From contig CAZEHJ010000008.1 of the NCBI GenBank assembly GCA_964512485.1, forward strand, positions 6,663 through 70,662: a stretch of 64,000 bases of DNA, given 5' to 3'. This document shows positions 33,122 through 43,327 of this stretch, piece by piece; within the stretch, counting starts at the first letter, position 1; every line of letters begins with the position of its first letter. Source of the DNA: CAZEHJ01 sp964512485 (GTDB lineage: Bacteria > Bacteroidota > Rhodothermia > Rhodothermales > UBA10348). The position numbers were made by a program, and so were the translations under genes. The notes beneath the pieces were generated by a model, which saw only the letters and a program-made list of their open reading frames with translations, was not told the origin of the DNA and ran no database searches.

Positions 33122-36100
33122 TTATTTGAGCAGTACCATCGTCCGTGTGAAGACCTGGCCACCCGCTTCCATGCGGATCAGGTAGGTTCCACTTGGAATG
33201 TCACCTGCGTCCCAGGTTACCTGGTGCTGACCGGCCTGCAGTTGTCCATCAACCAGCATGCTCATCTCACGTCCCAATACGTCATACACACCGACCGTCA
33301 CATGTGAGGTCTCGCGCAGGTCGAATGGGATGGTAGTCTGCGGATTGAATGGGTTCGGATAGTTCTGCTCGAGAGCAAAGTTTGTCGGAATCTCAGTGCC
33401 AACGATCTCGTCCTCGACGCTTGTAGACAGGCTCAGATTCGGCGCGAGATAGACACCAGATCCACTGGTACCGATGACAAGTGTGTGCGACTGCTGATGG
33501 ACGGCGAAGGCCACGACAGGCATATCAGCCAGACCGTAATCTCCCCATTCATTCGTCAGGGCATTGTAAAGCACGACACCCGCGTTCCACGTTCCACCAA
33601 ATATTTCGAGTCCGGCAAAGGCCAGCGTACGGAACTGGAAGTTCTCACTTCCGATACCGAACAGAGCCCACGTCTCAGCAAACTCATCGTAGCGGTAGAC
33701 ACCGGCATCGGTGGCTGCGAAGAGAATTCCCTCATAAGGAGTTCCGAACGGAGCGTACGCCAGATCGAATACGTAAGCATTCGTCAGTCCGTTGATCGGC
33801 GAGCCGATCTGGTCAAAGGTGAAGCCCATATTGAAGGATTCATACACGCCGTCTCCGAGAGTACCCACGAGAACATGGTTTCCGTCGTTCGGATCTACGG
33901 TAACAGACCATACCGGCTGGTTGAAGTTACCAACCTGCGCCCACGAGTCACCACCATCCATCGACTTGAAGAGTGCACCACCACCGGCGATATTCGCTCC
34001 GGCGTAGATGATGTCCTCGTTGGTCGGATCAATGGCCAGCGAAATGATCTGACGAGTCGGGTAAGCCAGGAATTCCCAGTTGCGTCCGTCGTCTTTCGAG
34101 CGCCAGATGCCACCCAGACCGTCGGCCCAGATGCCAATGTAGAGCCATCCGTCCGTGCGGCGTTCAATGGCGAATGTCCAGAGATTATCGAGACCGCGGT
34201 TCATGCGGGTCCAGCAGTTGCCACCATCACTCGAGTAGAGGATACCGTAACCGTAGGTCGCAGCCCACATATCACCATTCGGTGCCACAACGAGGTCCTG
34301 AATGACAGCATTCGTCATGAAATTGGCTACCTGGTGCGCGATATCGGGGATTCCATCAAAATCCGAGTCGTATATGACGTAGATACCTTCGCCTGGTGCG
34401 CCTGCATAGACTTCGCCGTACAGACCGGCCGTCATCGAGGAGACGGTGAAGACTGGCAGGTTACCAATCGACATCCACTCACCGGTGATGTAGTTGTAGA
34501 AGTATGCACCACTTTCGCGTGCTCCGGCCAGAAGTTCTCCGTTCGGACCCGATCCAATGGATTCGATTGGCTCGTCGTCGAGACCCATACCGAACATGAA
34601 CCATCCACCACCACCGAAGACGTAAACACCATCGTTGTTGGTACCGGCCAGGATTTCTCCATTCGGACTGTTAAAGAGTACATTGATCTTACCCGTTGGA
34701 AGTCCGCTGTTGGCGTCGGTCCAGACTCCGCCTTCGAACTTGAATACACCGCTTCCAGCCGAGCTGGCGAGGAGGCGTCCGTTATTCTCGTCGTAGACGA
34801 CAGCCAGAACCTGCTGACCACCGAAAGGATTGGTTCCGGCGCCGACCGTTGACCATGTGAAGCCATTGAAGACAATCACTTTGCCATCATCAGCGGCATA
34901 GATACGATCAGTGTTGTCATCGACGTCCAGATCATTGATGCTGGCTAGTACAGGACCGATGTTCGTCCAGTTGTCACCTTCATCTGTCGAGCGATAGACA
35001 CCATCGCCGAATGATCCAGCATAGACATATCCGTTTCCGTCAACCACGATGTCACGGATTGGAGCGTCGTTGTCCGTCTGCATGAAGACAGGCCAGTTCT
35101 GACCCTCGTCATTTGAAATGTGCAGACTTCCGACTTCCGTTCCGGCATAGATCTGGTCGTCAAACAGGCTGTACTGTAGTGCATTGACCGTTCCCATGTC
35201 GGCGCACTCAACGCGGATGATATCTCCAACAGAACCAGGTCCGCGGCTTTCGACAAGCGCGTTGTCCTGATCGTCTTCTGTTGGGACACCGTTTCCAGGT
35301 GTTGAGTCCGGATCTTCCTGATCGACGTGTGATACCTGAGCGATGTTCTCGATCATGTTGGTGATCACGACTTTCGTGCTGATTCTCAGCGTTTCAGTCT
35401 GACCGACCGCAAGATCGCCGATGGTCCAGAATCCCAGTTTGTTGGCTTCGTAGGATCCACGTGTTGACGTATATCCTTCGAACACCAGACCAACTGGAAT
35501 GATGTCGCGAACGATCAGTCCCGTTGCATCGGCTGGTCCGTGGTTGGTCACCGTAATGGTGAAGGTCACCACGTCGTCGAGAGCAGGAGAGCTCGTATCG
35601 ACCTCTTTGGTTACTTCGAGGTCAGCCTGAACGATCTGAGGATTGTAGTAGTAGCCGAAGTCAGCGAGGTTGAAATCTTCGCCATTGGCCAGCACGACGG
35701 TCATCGGATCGTTGGCCGTTGTGTGTACATAACCTACAGGAACCGTAGAGTCTTCGACATCTACGCAGTAGGTACCGGCAGGCAGACCAGTGAAGTCATA
35801 ACCACCGGCAGGATTCGATACGCGCGTCGCGATCGGAAATCCAACGGCAGGGCAGGCACCTGAATAGAGGCGCACGAGTACGCCACCGATTCCGGTTTCG
35901 CCGATATCCTGGAAGCCGTTTGCATTTGCATCGTCAAAGACGAAGTCGCCGATCGATCCCAGAACTACAGGCTGCAGCTTGAAGCCAAAGTCGTTGTCCG
36001 GATCGTTCTGACCAAATCCAGTGAAGTGAGCCGTTTCGATGTTGTCCGTAGTCAGGACAGCGCCGGCAGGATAGGTACCGAGGTCTGTCGTGACGATGAA

Positions 36101-39100
36101 TCGCCCGGTAGACAGAACAGGGAAGTGATAGTATCCGTCAGCATTCGTCTGAAGCGTTCCGACGTGTACGTCAGGACCGTCAAGAATCTGATTGTTGTTC
36201 GTGTCTCTGTAGAGCAGAACATCAACGTCTTCCTGTCCAACATCACCGGCGTCGAGCAGCGCATCCTCGTTGTTGTCGAGGAAGACTGTTCCGGAAAGCC
36301 AGTTCGGGACATTTGTATTACACGTGATCGATTCGTAATCGAAGTTGCCGTCGATTCCCAGCGTTGCCAGGAGAGCTGTAGCTCCAGAGCCAATGTTGAT
36401 GCTGCGGGCTTCTTTGTCAGTCGATCCAAGTGAACCGACGAGCTGTCCGTTTGCACGGAAAGTGAGCCCACGGACATTCGGCACGTCCAGAAGTACTTCA
36501 TTCGCACTCGCGCCAGTCGTTTTGTCAATCGTCACGAGACGAGAGTTACCGGCACCATTCATAACTCCAAACAGGGTACCCGTTGAGAGCTGAATCGCGA
36601 TATCATCGACATTGTTCAGACCGGAGACGGGTGGAATAACCAGGTAGGTCATTGCAGGTCCCCATGCATTTACCACTGCAGCACCAGTCAGCATGTTGAT
36701 CTGGATGAGCAGATCTTCAGCTGGCGTACGGACCGTTCCGTAAAGAATACCTGTGTATGGATCCAGAGCCAGACCATCGACATCGTCGAAATTCTTCGCT
36801 CCCTGGACACCGATACCTGCACCGAAGAAGCCGATCGGGGAGAAGACTCCCGTTCCCGGATTCAGCGTACCGAAGCGGTTGCCGTCTGATGCATAGAGTT
36901 TGCCGAACTCGCCGACATACTCGATGGCATTGATGTTCTGCGTACCGGTGATTCCTATGGAGACTTCTGTACCACCAGCAGTGATATAGGTAAGCACGTC
37001 ATCTGAACCGAAGTGGTCTTCGTTGTCGGCAACGAGGTAGCACATCAGATCTGAAGGAATCAGGTCCGGAGTAATCGTGACACAGTCTTCGTCGTCTTCG
37101 CCGTTTCCAATGCCGTTATCGGGCGTGGAATCCATGTCGTCCTGATCGGCCGCGGTGATCTCAGCGCAATTCTGCTGCACCGAACCAATCGTGACTTCCA
37201 CAGGAATATCAAGCGTTTCCGTATCGCCAATGGCAACGGTACCCACATTCCAGGTTACGAGACCCGAAAGTGAAACCATTACATCCGGGTGGTTGAACCC
37301 TGGATCGATTGTGACTCCACCTGGTAGTTGATCTTCAACAACAACGCCGGTAGCATCTTCCGTTGCAGCAGGGTCATTCGTTACACTCAGCGTGAACGTG
37401 ATGTCCTGTCCGACGGTCGGATTTGCGTCGTCAACAGTTTTCTCCAGGCTTAGATCAATCGTCGGATCTGGAGTCCAGGTCGAGACACAATCAATGTCTT
37501 CGCCTGTTCCGTTTCCGAAGGTCGAGTCGATTTCGTTGCCCGTTGCCGCCATGATCTCGGCGCAGTTTTCCCAATCGCCTGGATCGTCGACCTGCGCATA
37601 GATGTGCAGTTCGACTTCGTCGCCAGGAGCGAGGCTCGGGATGAACCAGCTGACGATGTTCGTCAGATTATTGACCGAAACGTTGGCAATCGGATCCGTT
37701 GACTGGATACTCAAACCAGCTGGCACGTTGTCCACTACCTGGATGCCAAACGCGGTCTGCGTGGCAGCGCCATCATTGCGGACGGTGATTGTGTAGTCGA
37801 CTACGTCGCCCAGACCAGGATTGGTTGGGAATACCGCTTTGTCGAGTGAGAGGTCAGTGAATACATCGTCCGTGGTAGTGACAGCGCAATCGTAGTCTTC
37901 CCCCGTTCCGTCGCCGAAAATGTCGTCTACATCCGGCTGGTCAGCTGAGATTACCTCTGCACAGTTGCAGAAGAATCCTGCTTCCAGAATCTGGACCTCG
38001 ATGTCCAGCTGGAGAGACTGACCGGGAGCAAGCGATAGAATAGTCCAGGTGACTGTGTTGGTCACCGCATCGACGACCACGTTTGCATTGGGATTCGTGT
38101 CGATGATGAGGAGTCCCTCAGGAATTTCATCCTGAACAACAACGTTGGTTGCTGTTGCACCAGCATCATCAGCGTTTTTGACGGTGATGGTGTAGTGCAG
38201 GATATCGCCAACGCTTGCCTCGGAAAGATCCACATCTTTCTCCAGTTCGAGATCGATAACGGGATCGCCCGGCGTGACAGTTACACAGTCGTAATCATCG
38301 CCCGTACCATCATCAGGTGTGGAATCGATGTCGTCTTCCGTGAGAGCTGTGAGTTCTGCACAGTTTTCGATTTCATTCACAAGAGGGACGGCAGTAAAGA
38401 TCCAGTCCGAAATCGGTACGTGGTTCAGATTGCCGTTCTGTCCGTGCTTGAGCCATCCCCATCCGCTGATTCCTGGATATCCGTTGTATCCAAGATCGTT
38501 GTCCTCGTCACCGAGACGGAATGAGTATGAGCCGTCAGATTTGTCGCCGAGATCAAAAATGTCTCCGGCGGTGAACCAGGCCGAATTGTACTGGGGTGAA
38601 ATGGTACCGAAGCTGGTCTCCGAATCAGAATCGTCAACGTACAGGTCGTCGTCGCCCGGTACGCTGGAAACGACTGCAGTGTACTCGAAATACAGATCCC
38701 AAAGTCCTTCGGTGGCAGGATCGTATGCTCCACCTGCATCCTGACCGCCATACACCTCACCTTCGATCGTAACGGTCGAACCAGAGATGGTCATCTGGAC
38801 GTCAGAATCATTGTGGTCGAAATCGAACGTGAGTCCGTTGAGTCCGCCAAAGAGTTCATCGAGACGCAGTCCGTATCCCGGAGGAGCCAGGTCGTTGCCC
38901 GGATGGTTGTGCAGTTGGAACACGCCATCATTCAGACCGCCTCCGCCATTCCCGATCTGAACCGTGATTTCCAGGGTTTCAGAGGCAAATGCAGGTAGTG
39001 CTGTGATCGTCCAGATACCGGTAATCGGGTTGTAAACGCCCACGCTTTCGACGTGCGATACATAGGAGACGCCTGCCGGAAGGACATCAGTGATCTCCAG

Positions 39101-42100
39101 GTTTGAAGCATCATCCGGACCGTTGTTCGTGACCGTGATCGTGTACGTAATCTCGTCGCCGAACTCAGGATTCAGATCGCTGGCTGTTTTTTCGACTTCG
39201 ATATCCACTTCTGGATCTTCCTCTCTGCGAGGAATGGAGAAGCATGGATCGTCATCTTCCTGTTCGAAATCAGGAGCATTACCCGGAGTCGAATCGACAT
39301 CGTCCTCACCGGCTTCCATGATCTGTGCACAGTTCTCGAGCTCTTCAGGAATCGGGAATGCCGTGAACAGGAAGTCGCTTACAGACTTGTGACTCAGATT
39401 GCCATCGCCGTCGTGCTGCAACCAGCCCCAACCGCTGATGCCGTCATGGCCGCGGTGGCCAAGATCGTTGCTGTGGTTTCCGAGACGGAATGAATAGCCA
39501 GCTGACTCTTCGTCAGCAAGGTTGAATACATCATTCGTGTTGAAGTGCGGTGAGTCATAGAGCGCGGTGATCGTGCCACTGCTCAATTCAACGTCCCCAC
39601 CCTGCACGACGAGATCATCATCGCCGCCGTAGACGGACACGACATTGTCGAATTTGAAATAGACGTTCCACGGGCCTGCTTCATCGTAGAAACCGCCTTC
39701 ATCGTGGCCACCCCATGAAGTTCCGTAGATGACTACTGTGGCGCCACTGTCTTCGATGCGCATGCGCATGTCCGACTGGGAGTGCTCAAAGTTGAACGTA
39801 ATAGGTGAATGATCACCGAAAAGATCGTCGAGGCGCATACCGTAATACGGAGGAGCCTGGTTTCCGTCGGGATGGTTGCGGAGCACGTATTCGCCATCAC
39901 CGAGGAACGGCGATGCCGGCATGATTCCGCCCATTCCGTCGAACTCAACCTCGATGTCAAGTTCAGCGGTGTCGCCTGCTGCGAGGAACGGCACACTCCA
40001 GTGTACTTCGTGCGTACCCATTACATAGGTGGCATCAGGTGCGCCGGGAGTGGAAGAGATAAAAGTCACGCCGTAAGGCAGGTTGTCTTCGACTTCAATG
40101 TCTGTGGCGTCAACCTGGCTTTCGTTGGTCAACGTCAGCGTGTAGATGATCGTGTCGCCGAGACCGGCTGACTGAACATCAGCTGACTTCTCAAGCTTGA
40201 GATCGACTTCTGGATCGTCCTCGGGAGGTGTTTCGACACAGTCCTGATCATCTTCGCCATTGCCCATGCCGTTTCCGGGAGTGGAATCGACATCGGTTTC
40301 ATTGGCTTTGCTTACCTCAGCACAGTTCTCGACACTCACGTTCTGGTTCAAAGTCACCAGAATTTCGAGCGTAACAACGTCGCCGGGAGCGAGTGTACCT
40401 ACCGTCCATGTGTCAGGTGTGTATGAGCCCTGAGAAGCTGCAGAAGAAACGTAGGTGACTTCGGCAGGCAGAACATCTTCGACCTCAACGCCGGTGGCGT
40501 CGACTGTCGCGTTCGCTGCATTATTGGTCAGCGTGATGGTGTAAGTGATTTCGCCGTTAACCGGTCCCTGAGCTGATTTCTCGAGTTCGAGATCGATCTT
40601 GGGACGATCGTGGTTTGTAGGCTCACAGTCTTCGTCATCTTCACCATTTCCGATTCCGTTGCCCGGTGTGGAGTCGATGTCTTCCTGATCGGCCTCCATT
40701 ACCTCGGCGCAGTTTTCAACCGTACCGTGCTTGGTTGTGGTCGCGTTGATAGTCAGTGTGGCCGAAGCGCCCGGAGCGAGCGTTCCGACATTCCAGATCA
40801 TCGTGCCACTGTTGAATGAACCCTGGCTTTCTGATGCTGAGACGAAAGCTGCATCATTCGGGAAATGATCCAGAACGTTGACGCCTGTGGCGTCCGTAAA
40901 CTGGTAGAAGTAAAAATCGTTACCGGAAGACGTGTCACCGAATCCAGCAAATGAAATCGCTTCTTCATTATCCGTTGGGTCGTACGCATTGTTGGGCACG
41001 GTCGAGAGATCGACGCGAACTATAAATGCACCCGTGGCTGCTATATCAAATGCGTAAGAACCATCGAGCGCAGTCAGTACCGAAGCGACGAACTCATCTG
41101 CGACGTCAAAAACGCCCATGGTGCCTTTATCGCGGTAAAGTTCTACCGTGACGCCAGCAAGTACATTTCCGCTTACAGCATTCGGGCCGTTTACAGGGTT
41201 CGAATTGTCATTCGTAACAGTGATGGTGTATTCAATGGCATCTGAATTCTGGCCAGGAACGACGTCAGCCGTTTTGTCCAACTCCAGATCGATACGATCA
41301 GGATCGCCGTAAACTTTTCCTTCAATGCGGTTTTCAGACTCGGTAAGACATGCGATGCCTTCGTAGTCCAACCAGTCGTTGATGCCAAGATTTGAAATTG
41401 GAGTCGTCGTCGAGCTGAATGGAGCAATGTGAATCCGCATCAATGAGCGATGTGAATCGCCGTTTACGCCAAGAAGGCGTCCATCGGGATGGAATCCGAG
41501 ACCTTCCACGTTGGGAACGTCGAGGTCACCGATATCGGTCGTGGCACCGGTAAACTTGTTGATTGTGATAAGGCGACTGTCCTGGCCATCCTCATTCTGG
41601 ATGGCGTACATCATTCCGTTGTCGGTAGAGATGGCGATATCGTCGATATCGTCGAGACCGTTGATTTTCTGTACGACGACGTAATCGACACCTGCACCGA
41701 AGGCGTCATCGATCGCTTGTCCGGTTGAGATGTCCACCTGAATCAGGAGGTCATCCGGACCATTGTCTCGGCGAACCGATGCGTACATGACCTTTGTAAA
41801 TGGATCGTAGGCAAGGCCGTCGACATCATCGTAGTCAATATTTCCCTGTGCGCCGTCGCCCGATCCGAAATCGCCTATATATGTAAAGGCCCCCGTCGTG
41901 AGATTGATCGAGCCAAATGCTTCAGCATCTGAACCGTATAGAATTCCGGTTTCTGGTACAAATGTCAGCGCCTCGATGTGATCGGTACCCGTCAATCCGA
42001 TCGATCCTTCGGTAAATACACCGTCTACGAAAGTGATACCGTCGAGGCTATTGTTGAAGCCATCGTTGTCTGCAACCAGGTAGCAAAAAGCATCTTCCGG

Positions 42101-42610
42101 ATCTGCTGGCTGGCAGATCTCATCATTATTGGTATCCAGTCCCCCCGTGAGAGTGAATTTGCCGATGTCTTCAGCATTCGGATCTTCTTTTCCTGGCTGG
42201 TTCGCGAGGTCCATTCCAAACGTAAGAGGTTTGGAGCAGCTCACGTGCACAGTAATAACGTCTACATCAGCACCATCATAGTCCGTTGTATAAGGAGCAC
42301 CCGGATCGCTTGAGAGGACGACGATGTCCAGGTCGTTCTTGTGGAACTTGCCATCCGTATCCGTACCGCTGGCGGTGAACTCTTCGCCGGGGTTTACGAC
42401 TCCAGAGAAATACGTGTTGTTGTTATCCTTGTCCTGAACGAGGATGAACTTTGAGCTGGCACCGTTGAAACGGAAAGTCAGAGAAGTGACTTTCGGCTTG
42501 CCGCCGCCGGTGCAGATGGCGCACTCATTCTGGGCACTGGCTTGCTCGGGTAGAGCGAACGCAGAAACCATCAGCGTGAGAGCGATGGCAAAAATGCTTT
42601 TTCGAATCAT
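33122..42610 (-). CDS. Giant secreted surface protein: DUF11 / SdrD-B-like / Asp-box propeller / T9SS tail
   Basis: About 3,160 residues. The ATG at 42610 gives a clean signal peptide (MIRKSIFAIALTLMVSAFAL, cleavage near ASAQ); ATGs at 42640 and 42796 are alternatives with poorer signals. After a Cys-rich head (CAICTGGGKPKVTSLTFRFN) come a propeller-like region, then about nine DUF11 domains that each end in ENCAE..xADQ.D.DSTPGNG, two of them carrying a nearly 200-residue insertion, then a second propeller-like region, SdrD-B-like domains (GSIGDFVFDDANANGFQD), another DUF11, and a long set of propeller blades with five Asp-box motifs such as STDEGDNW, SSDGGNCW and SKDDGRNW. The end (QNYPNPFNPQTTIPFDLRET) is a T9SS type A sorting domain. 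Likely a surface adhesin or scaffold; the ligand is unknown. Confidence 0.92.
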   Translation of the reverse strand: MIRKSIFAIALTLMVSAFALPEQASAQNECAICTGGGKPKVTSLTFRFNGASSKFILVQDKDNNNTYFSGVVNPGEEFTASGTDTDGKFHKNDLDIVVLSSDPGAPYTTDYDGADVDVITVHVSCSKPLTFGMDLANQPGKEDPNAEDIGKFTLTGGLDTNNDEICQPADPEDAFCYLVADNDGFNNSLDGITFVDGVFTEGSIGLTGTDHIEALTFVPETGILYGSDAEAFGSINLTTGAFTYIGDFGSGDGAQGNIDYDDVDGLAYDPFTKVMYASVRRDNGPDDLLIQVDISTGQAIDDAFGAGVDYVVVQKINGLDDIDDIAISTDNGMMYAIQNEDGQDSRLITINKFTGATTDIGDLDVPNVEGLGFHPDGRLLGVNGDSHRSLMRIHIAPFSSTTTPISNLGINDWLDYEGIACLTESENRIEGKVYGDPDRIDLELDKTADVVPGQNSDAIEYTITVTNDNSNPVNGPNAVSGNVLAGVTVELYRDKGTMGVFDVADEFVASVLTALDGSYAFDIAATGAFIVRVDLSTVPNNAYDPTDNEEAISFAGFGDTSSGNDFYFYQFTDATGVNVLDHFPNDAAFVSASESQGSFNSGTMIWNVGTLAPGASATLTINATTTKHGTVENCAEVMEADQEDIDSTPGNGIGNGEDDEDCEPTNHDRPKIDLELEKSAQGPVNGEITYTITLTNNAANATVDATGVEVEDVLPAEVTYVSSAASQGSYTPDTWTVGTLAPGDVVTLEILVTLNQNVSVENCAEVSKANETDVDSTPGNGMGNGEDDQDCVETPPEDDPEVDLKLEKSADVQSAGLGDTIIYTLTLTNESQVDATDIEVEDNLPYGVTFISSTPGAPDATYVMGTHEVHWSVPFLAAGDTAELDIEVEFDGMGGIMPASPFLGDGEYVLRNHPDGNQAPPYYGMRLDDLFGDHSPITFNFEHSQSDMRMRIEDSGATVVIYGTSWGGHDEGGFYDEAGPWNVYFKFDNVVSVYGGDDDLVVQGGDVELSSGTITALYDSPHFNTNDVFNLADEESAGYSFRLGNHSNDLGHRGHDGISGWGWLQHDGDGNLSHKSVSDFLFTAFPIPEELENCAQIMEAGEDDVDSTPGNAPDFEQEDDDPCFSIPRREEDPEVDIEVEKTASDLNPEFGDEITYTITVTNNGPDDASNLEITDVLPAGVSYVSHVESVGVYNPITGIWTITALPAFASETLEITVQIGNGGGGLNDGVFQLHNHPGNDLAPPGYGLRLDELFGGLNGLTFDFDHNDSDVQMTISGSTVTIEGEVYGGQDAGGAYDPATEGLWDLYFEYTAVVSSVPGDDDLYVDDSDSETSFGTISPQYNSAWFTAGDIFDLGDKSDGSYSFRLGDEDNDLGYNGYPGISGWGWLKHGQNGNLNHVPISDWIFTAVPLVNEIENCAELTALTEDDIDSTPDDGTGDDYDCVTVTPGDPVIDLELEKDVDLSEASVGDILHYTITVKNADDAGATATNVVVQDEIPEGLLIIDTNPNANVVVDAVTNTVTWTILSLAPGQSLQLDIEVQILEAGFFCNCAEVISADQPDVDDIFGDGTGEDYDCAVTTTDDVFTDLSLDKAVFPTNPGLGDVVDYTITVRNDGAATQTAFGIQVVDNVPAGLSIQSTDPIANVSVNNLTNIVSWFIPSLAPGDEVELHIYAQVDDPGDWENCAEIMAATGNEIDSTFGNGTGEDIDCVSTWTPDPTIDLSLEKTVDDANPTVGQDITFTLSVTNDPAATEDATGVVVEDQLPGGVTIDPGFNHPDVMVSLSGLVTWNVGTVAIGDTETLDIPVEVTIGSVQQNCAEITAADQDDMDSTPDNGIGNGEDDEDCVTITPDLIPSDLMCYLVADNEDHFGSDDVLTYITAGGTEVSIGITGTQNINAIEYVGEFGKLYASDGNRFGTLNPGTGVFSPIGFFGAGIGVQGAKNFDDVDGLALDPYTGILYGTVRTPAEDLLIQINMLTGAAVVNAWGPAMTYLVIPPVSGLNNVDDIAIQLSTGTLFGVMNGAGNSRLVTIDKTTGASANEVLLDVPNVRGLTFRANGQLVGSLGSTDKEARSINIGSGATALLATLGIDGNFDYESITCNTNVPNWLSGTVFLDNNEDALLDAGDVGQEDVDVLLYRDTNNNQILDGPDVHVGTLQTNADGYYHFPVLSTGRFIVTTDLGTYPAGAVLTTDNIETAHFTGFGQNDPDNDFGFKLQPVVLGSIGDFVFDDANANGFQDIGETGIGGVLVRLYSGACPAVGFPIATRVSNPAGGYDFTGLPAGTYCVDVEDSTVPVGYVHTTANDPMTVVLANGEDFNLADFGYYYNPQIVQADLEVTKEVDTSSPALDDVVTFTITVTNHGPADATGLIVRDIIPVGLVFEGYTSTRGSYEANKLGFWTIGDLAVGQTETLRISTKVVITNMIENIAQVSHVDQEDPDSTPGNGVPTEDDQDNALVESRGPGSVGDIIRVECADMGTVNALQYSLFDDQIYAGTEVGSLHISNDEGQNWPVFMQTDNDAPIRDIVVDGNGYVYAGSFGDGVYRSTDEGDNWTNIGPVLASINDLDVDDNTDRIYAADDGKVIVFNGFTWSTVGAGTNPFGGQQVLAVVYDENNGRLLASSAGSGVFKFEGGVWTDANSGLPTGKINVLFNSPNGEILAGTNNDGVYVFGGGGWFMFGMGLDDEPIESIGSGPNGELLAGARESGAYFYNYITGEWMSIGNLPVFTVSSMTAGLYGEVYAGAPGEGIYVIYDSDFDGIPDIAHQVANFMTNAVIQDLVVAPNGDMWAATYGYGILYSSDGGNCWTRMNRGLDNLWTFAIERRTDGWLYIGIWADGLGGIWRSKDDGRNWEFLAYPTRQIISLAIDPTNEDIIYAGANIAGGGALFKSMDGGDSWAQVGNFNQPVWSVTVDPNDGNHVLVGTLGDGVYESFNMGFTFDQIGSPINGLTNAYVFDLAYAPFGTPYEGILFAATDAGVYRYDEFAETWALFGIGSENFQFRTLAFAGLEIFGGTWNAGVVLYNALTNEWGDYGLADMPVVAFAVHQQSHTLVIGTSGSGVYLAPNLSLSTSVEDEIVGTEIPTNFALEQNYPNPFNPQTTIPFDLRETSHVTVGVYDVLGREMSMLVDGQLQAGQHQVTWDAGDIPSGTYLIRMEAGGQVFTRTMVLLK

Positions 42611-43327
42611 GTTTCCGATAACGGGGAAGTTGGAACGCATGTGATTTTCGACAGGCCTTTCCCAGCAGGAATTGCTCGGGGTTGAGCCGGAGTGAGATTG
42701 CTGAGTCGGAACGTGTCGCATTGTGAGGGTTGTGTTGGTTGCTGTTTGCGCTGCGCGCGTGCGTATGTCCTTTGTCAAATCCCGTGCCAGTCTCATTTTG
42801 ATCAGCCGAAAAAGAAGAAATAATCACACAAAAACATGATTAAATAGAGCGCATAAAAAAACACAAATTCCTCCTGGTCCGAGGGCACCAGAAGGAATCT
42901 GTGATGTTGATCCAGAGAGGCATCAGGATCATCGCATGAAAAAGGATCAGACTGAAAGTTCAAGGAGGTTCAAAGCCGGCCAAAATGGTAGGAGGTAGGA
43001 TGGCTAGGTTTCTGCCTGATCGCTCGGAATGGTCTATTCCAAAGGCTGTGCCAAAAAACAGACGAGATACCGAAATCGCCCTGAAAGGGCTAAAAAGGCT
43101 CTATTTTTATTTCCGGTGTGTGGATTTCATCTCGAAAACGGCTTTGAGATCTCATTCCGGTACTGAGATCAGTACCAGAATCGCTACCGGCTGCTCCTCT
43201 CAATTCTGATCCTGGTCAACGGGTTATCCCCAATAATTGACTTTTCCTCCAAACGCCAATAGCTTGCTTCAATTGGTTTAATTTCCGGCTCACAACCGCT
43301 TCTCTCAGGCGCATATTTCCGGACTGG
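42611..43327. other. Long divergent intergenic region with several hairpins
   Basis: About 700 bases between the giant gene (minus) and the degenerate GGDEF gene (plus). I see no convincing gene: the open frames here are short and compositionally poor. It contains the leader of the giant gene, a terminator-like structure on the minus strand (42850-42898), and two adjacent hairpins near 43128-43151 (atctcgaaa/tttgagat) and 43154-43181 (ggtactga/tcagtacc core). A possible -35 TTGACT at 43237 precedes the plus-strand gene, but its -10 is weak. Confidence 0.6.
42850..42898 (-). terminator. Intrinsic-terminator-like hairpin with U-tract, minus strand, upstream of the giant gene
   Basis: The arms attcctcctggt (42867-42878) and accagaaggaat (42887-42898) pair with one mismatch around an eight-base loop. 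Read on the minus strand the stem is followed by TTTGTGTTTTTTTATG, a good U-tract. No minus-strand gene lies upstream of it for more than 3 kb, so it either ends an unannotated small RNA made from the 42900-43320 region or acts as an attenuator in a long leader of the giant gene. Confidence 0.55.

Noticed and set aside
33485..34852. Plus-strand open frame of 455 codons
   Set aside because: It lies entirely antisense to the coding frame of the giant surface protein, has no recognisable domain and owes its length to the codon bias of the opposite strand.
42985..43209. Plus-strand open frame of 74 codons in the long intergenic region
   Set aside because: No ribosome binding site, no hydrophobic or domain pattern, and it overlaps a region rich in hairpins; treated as non-coding.
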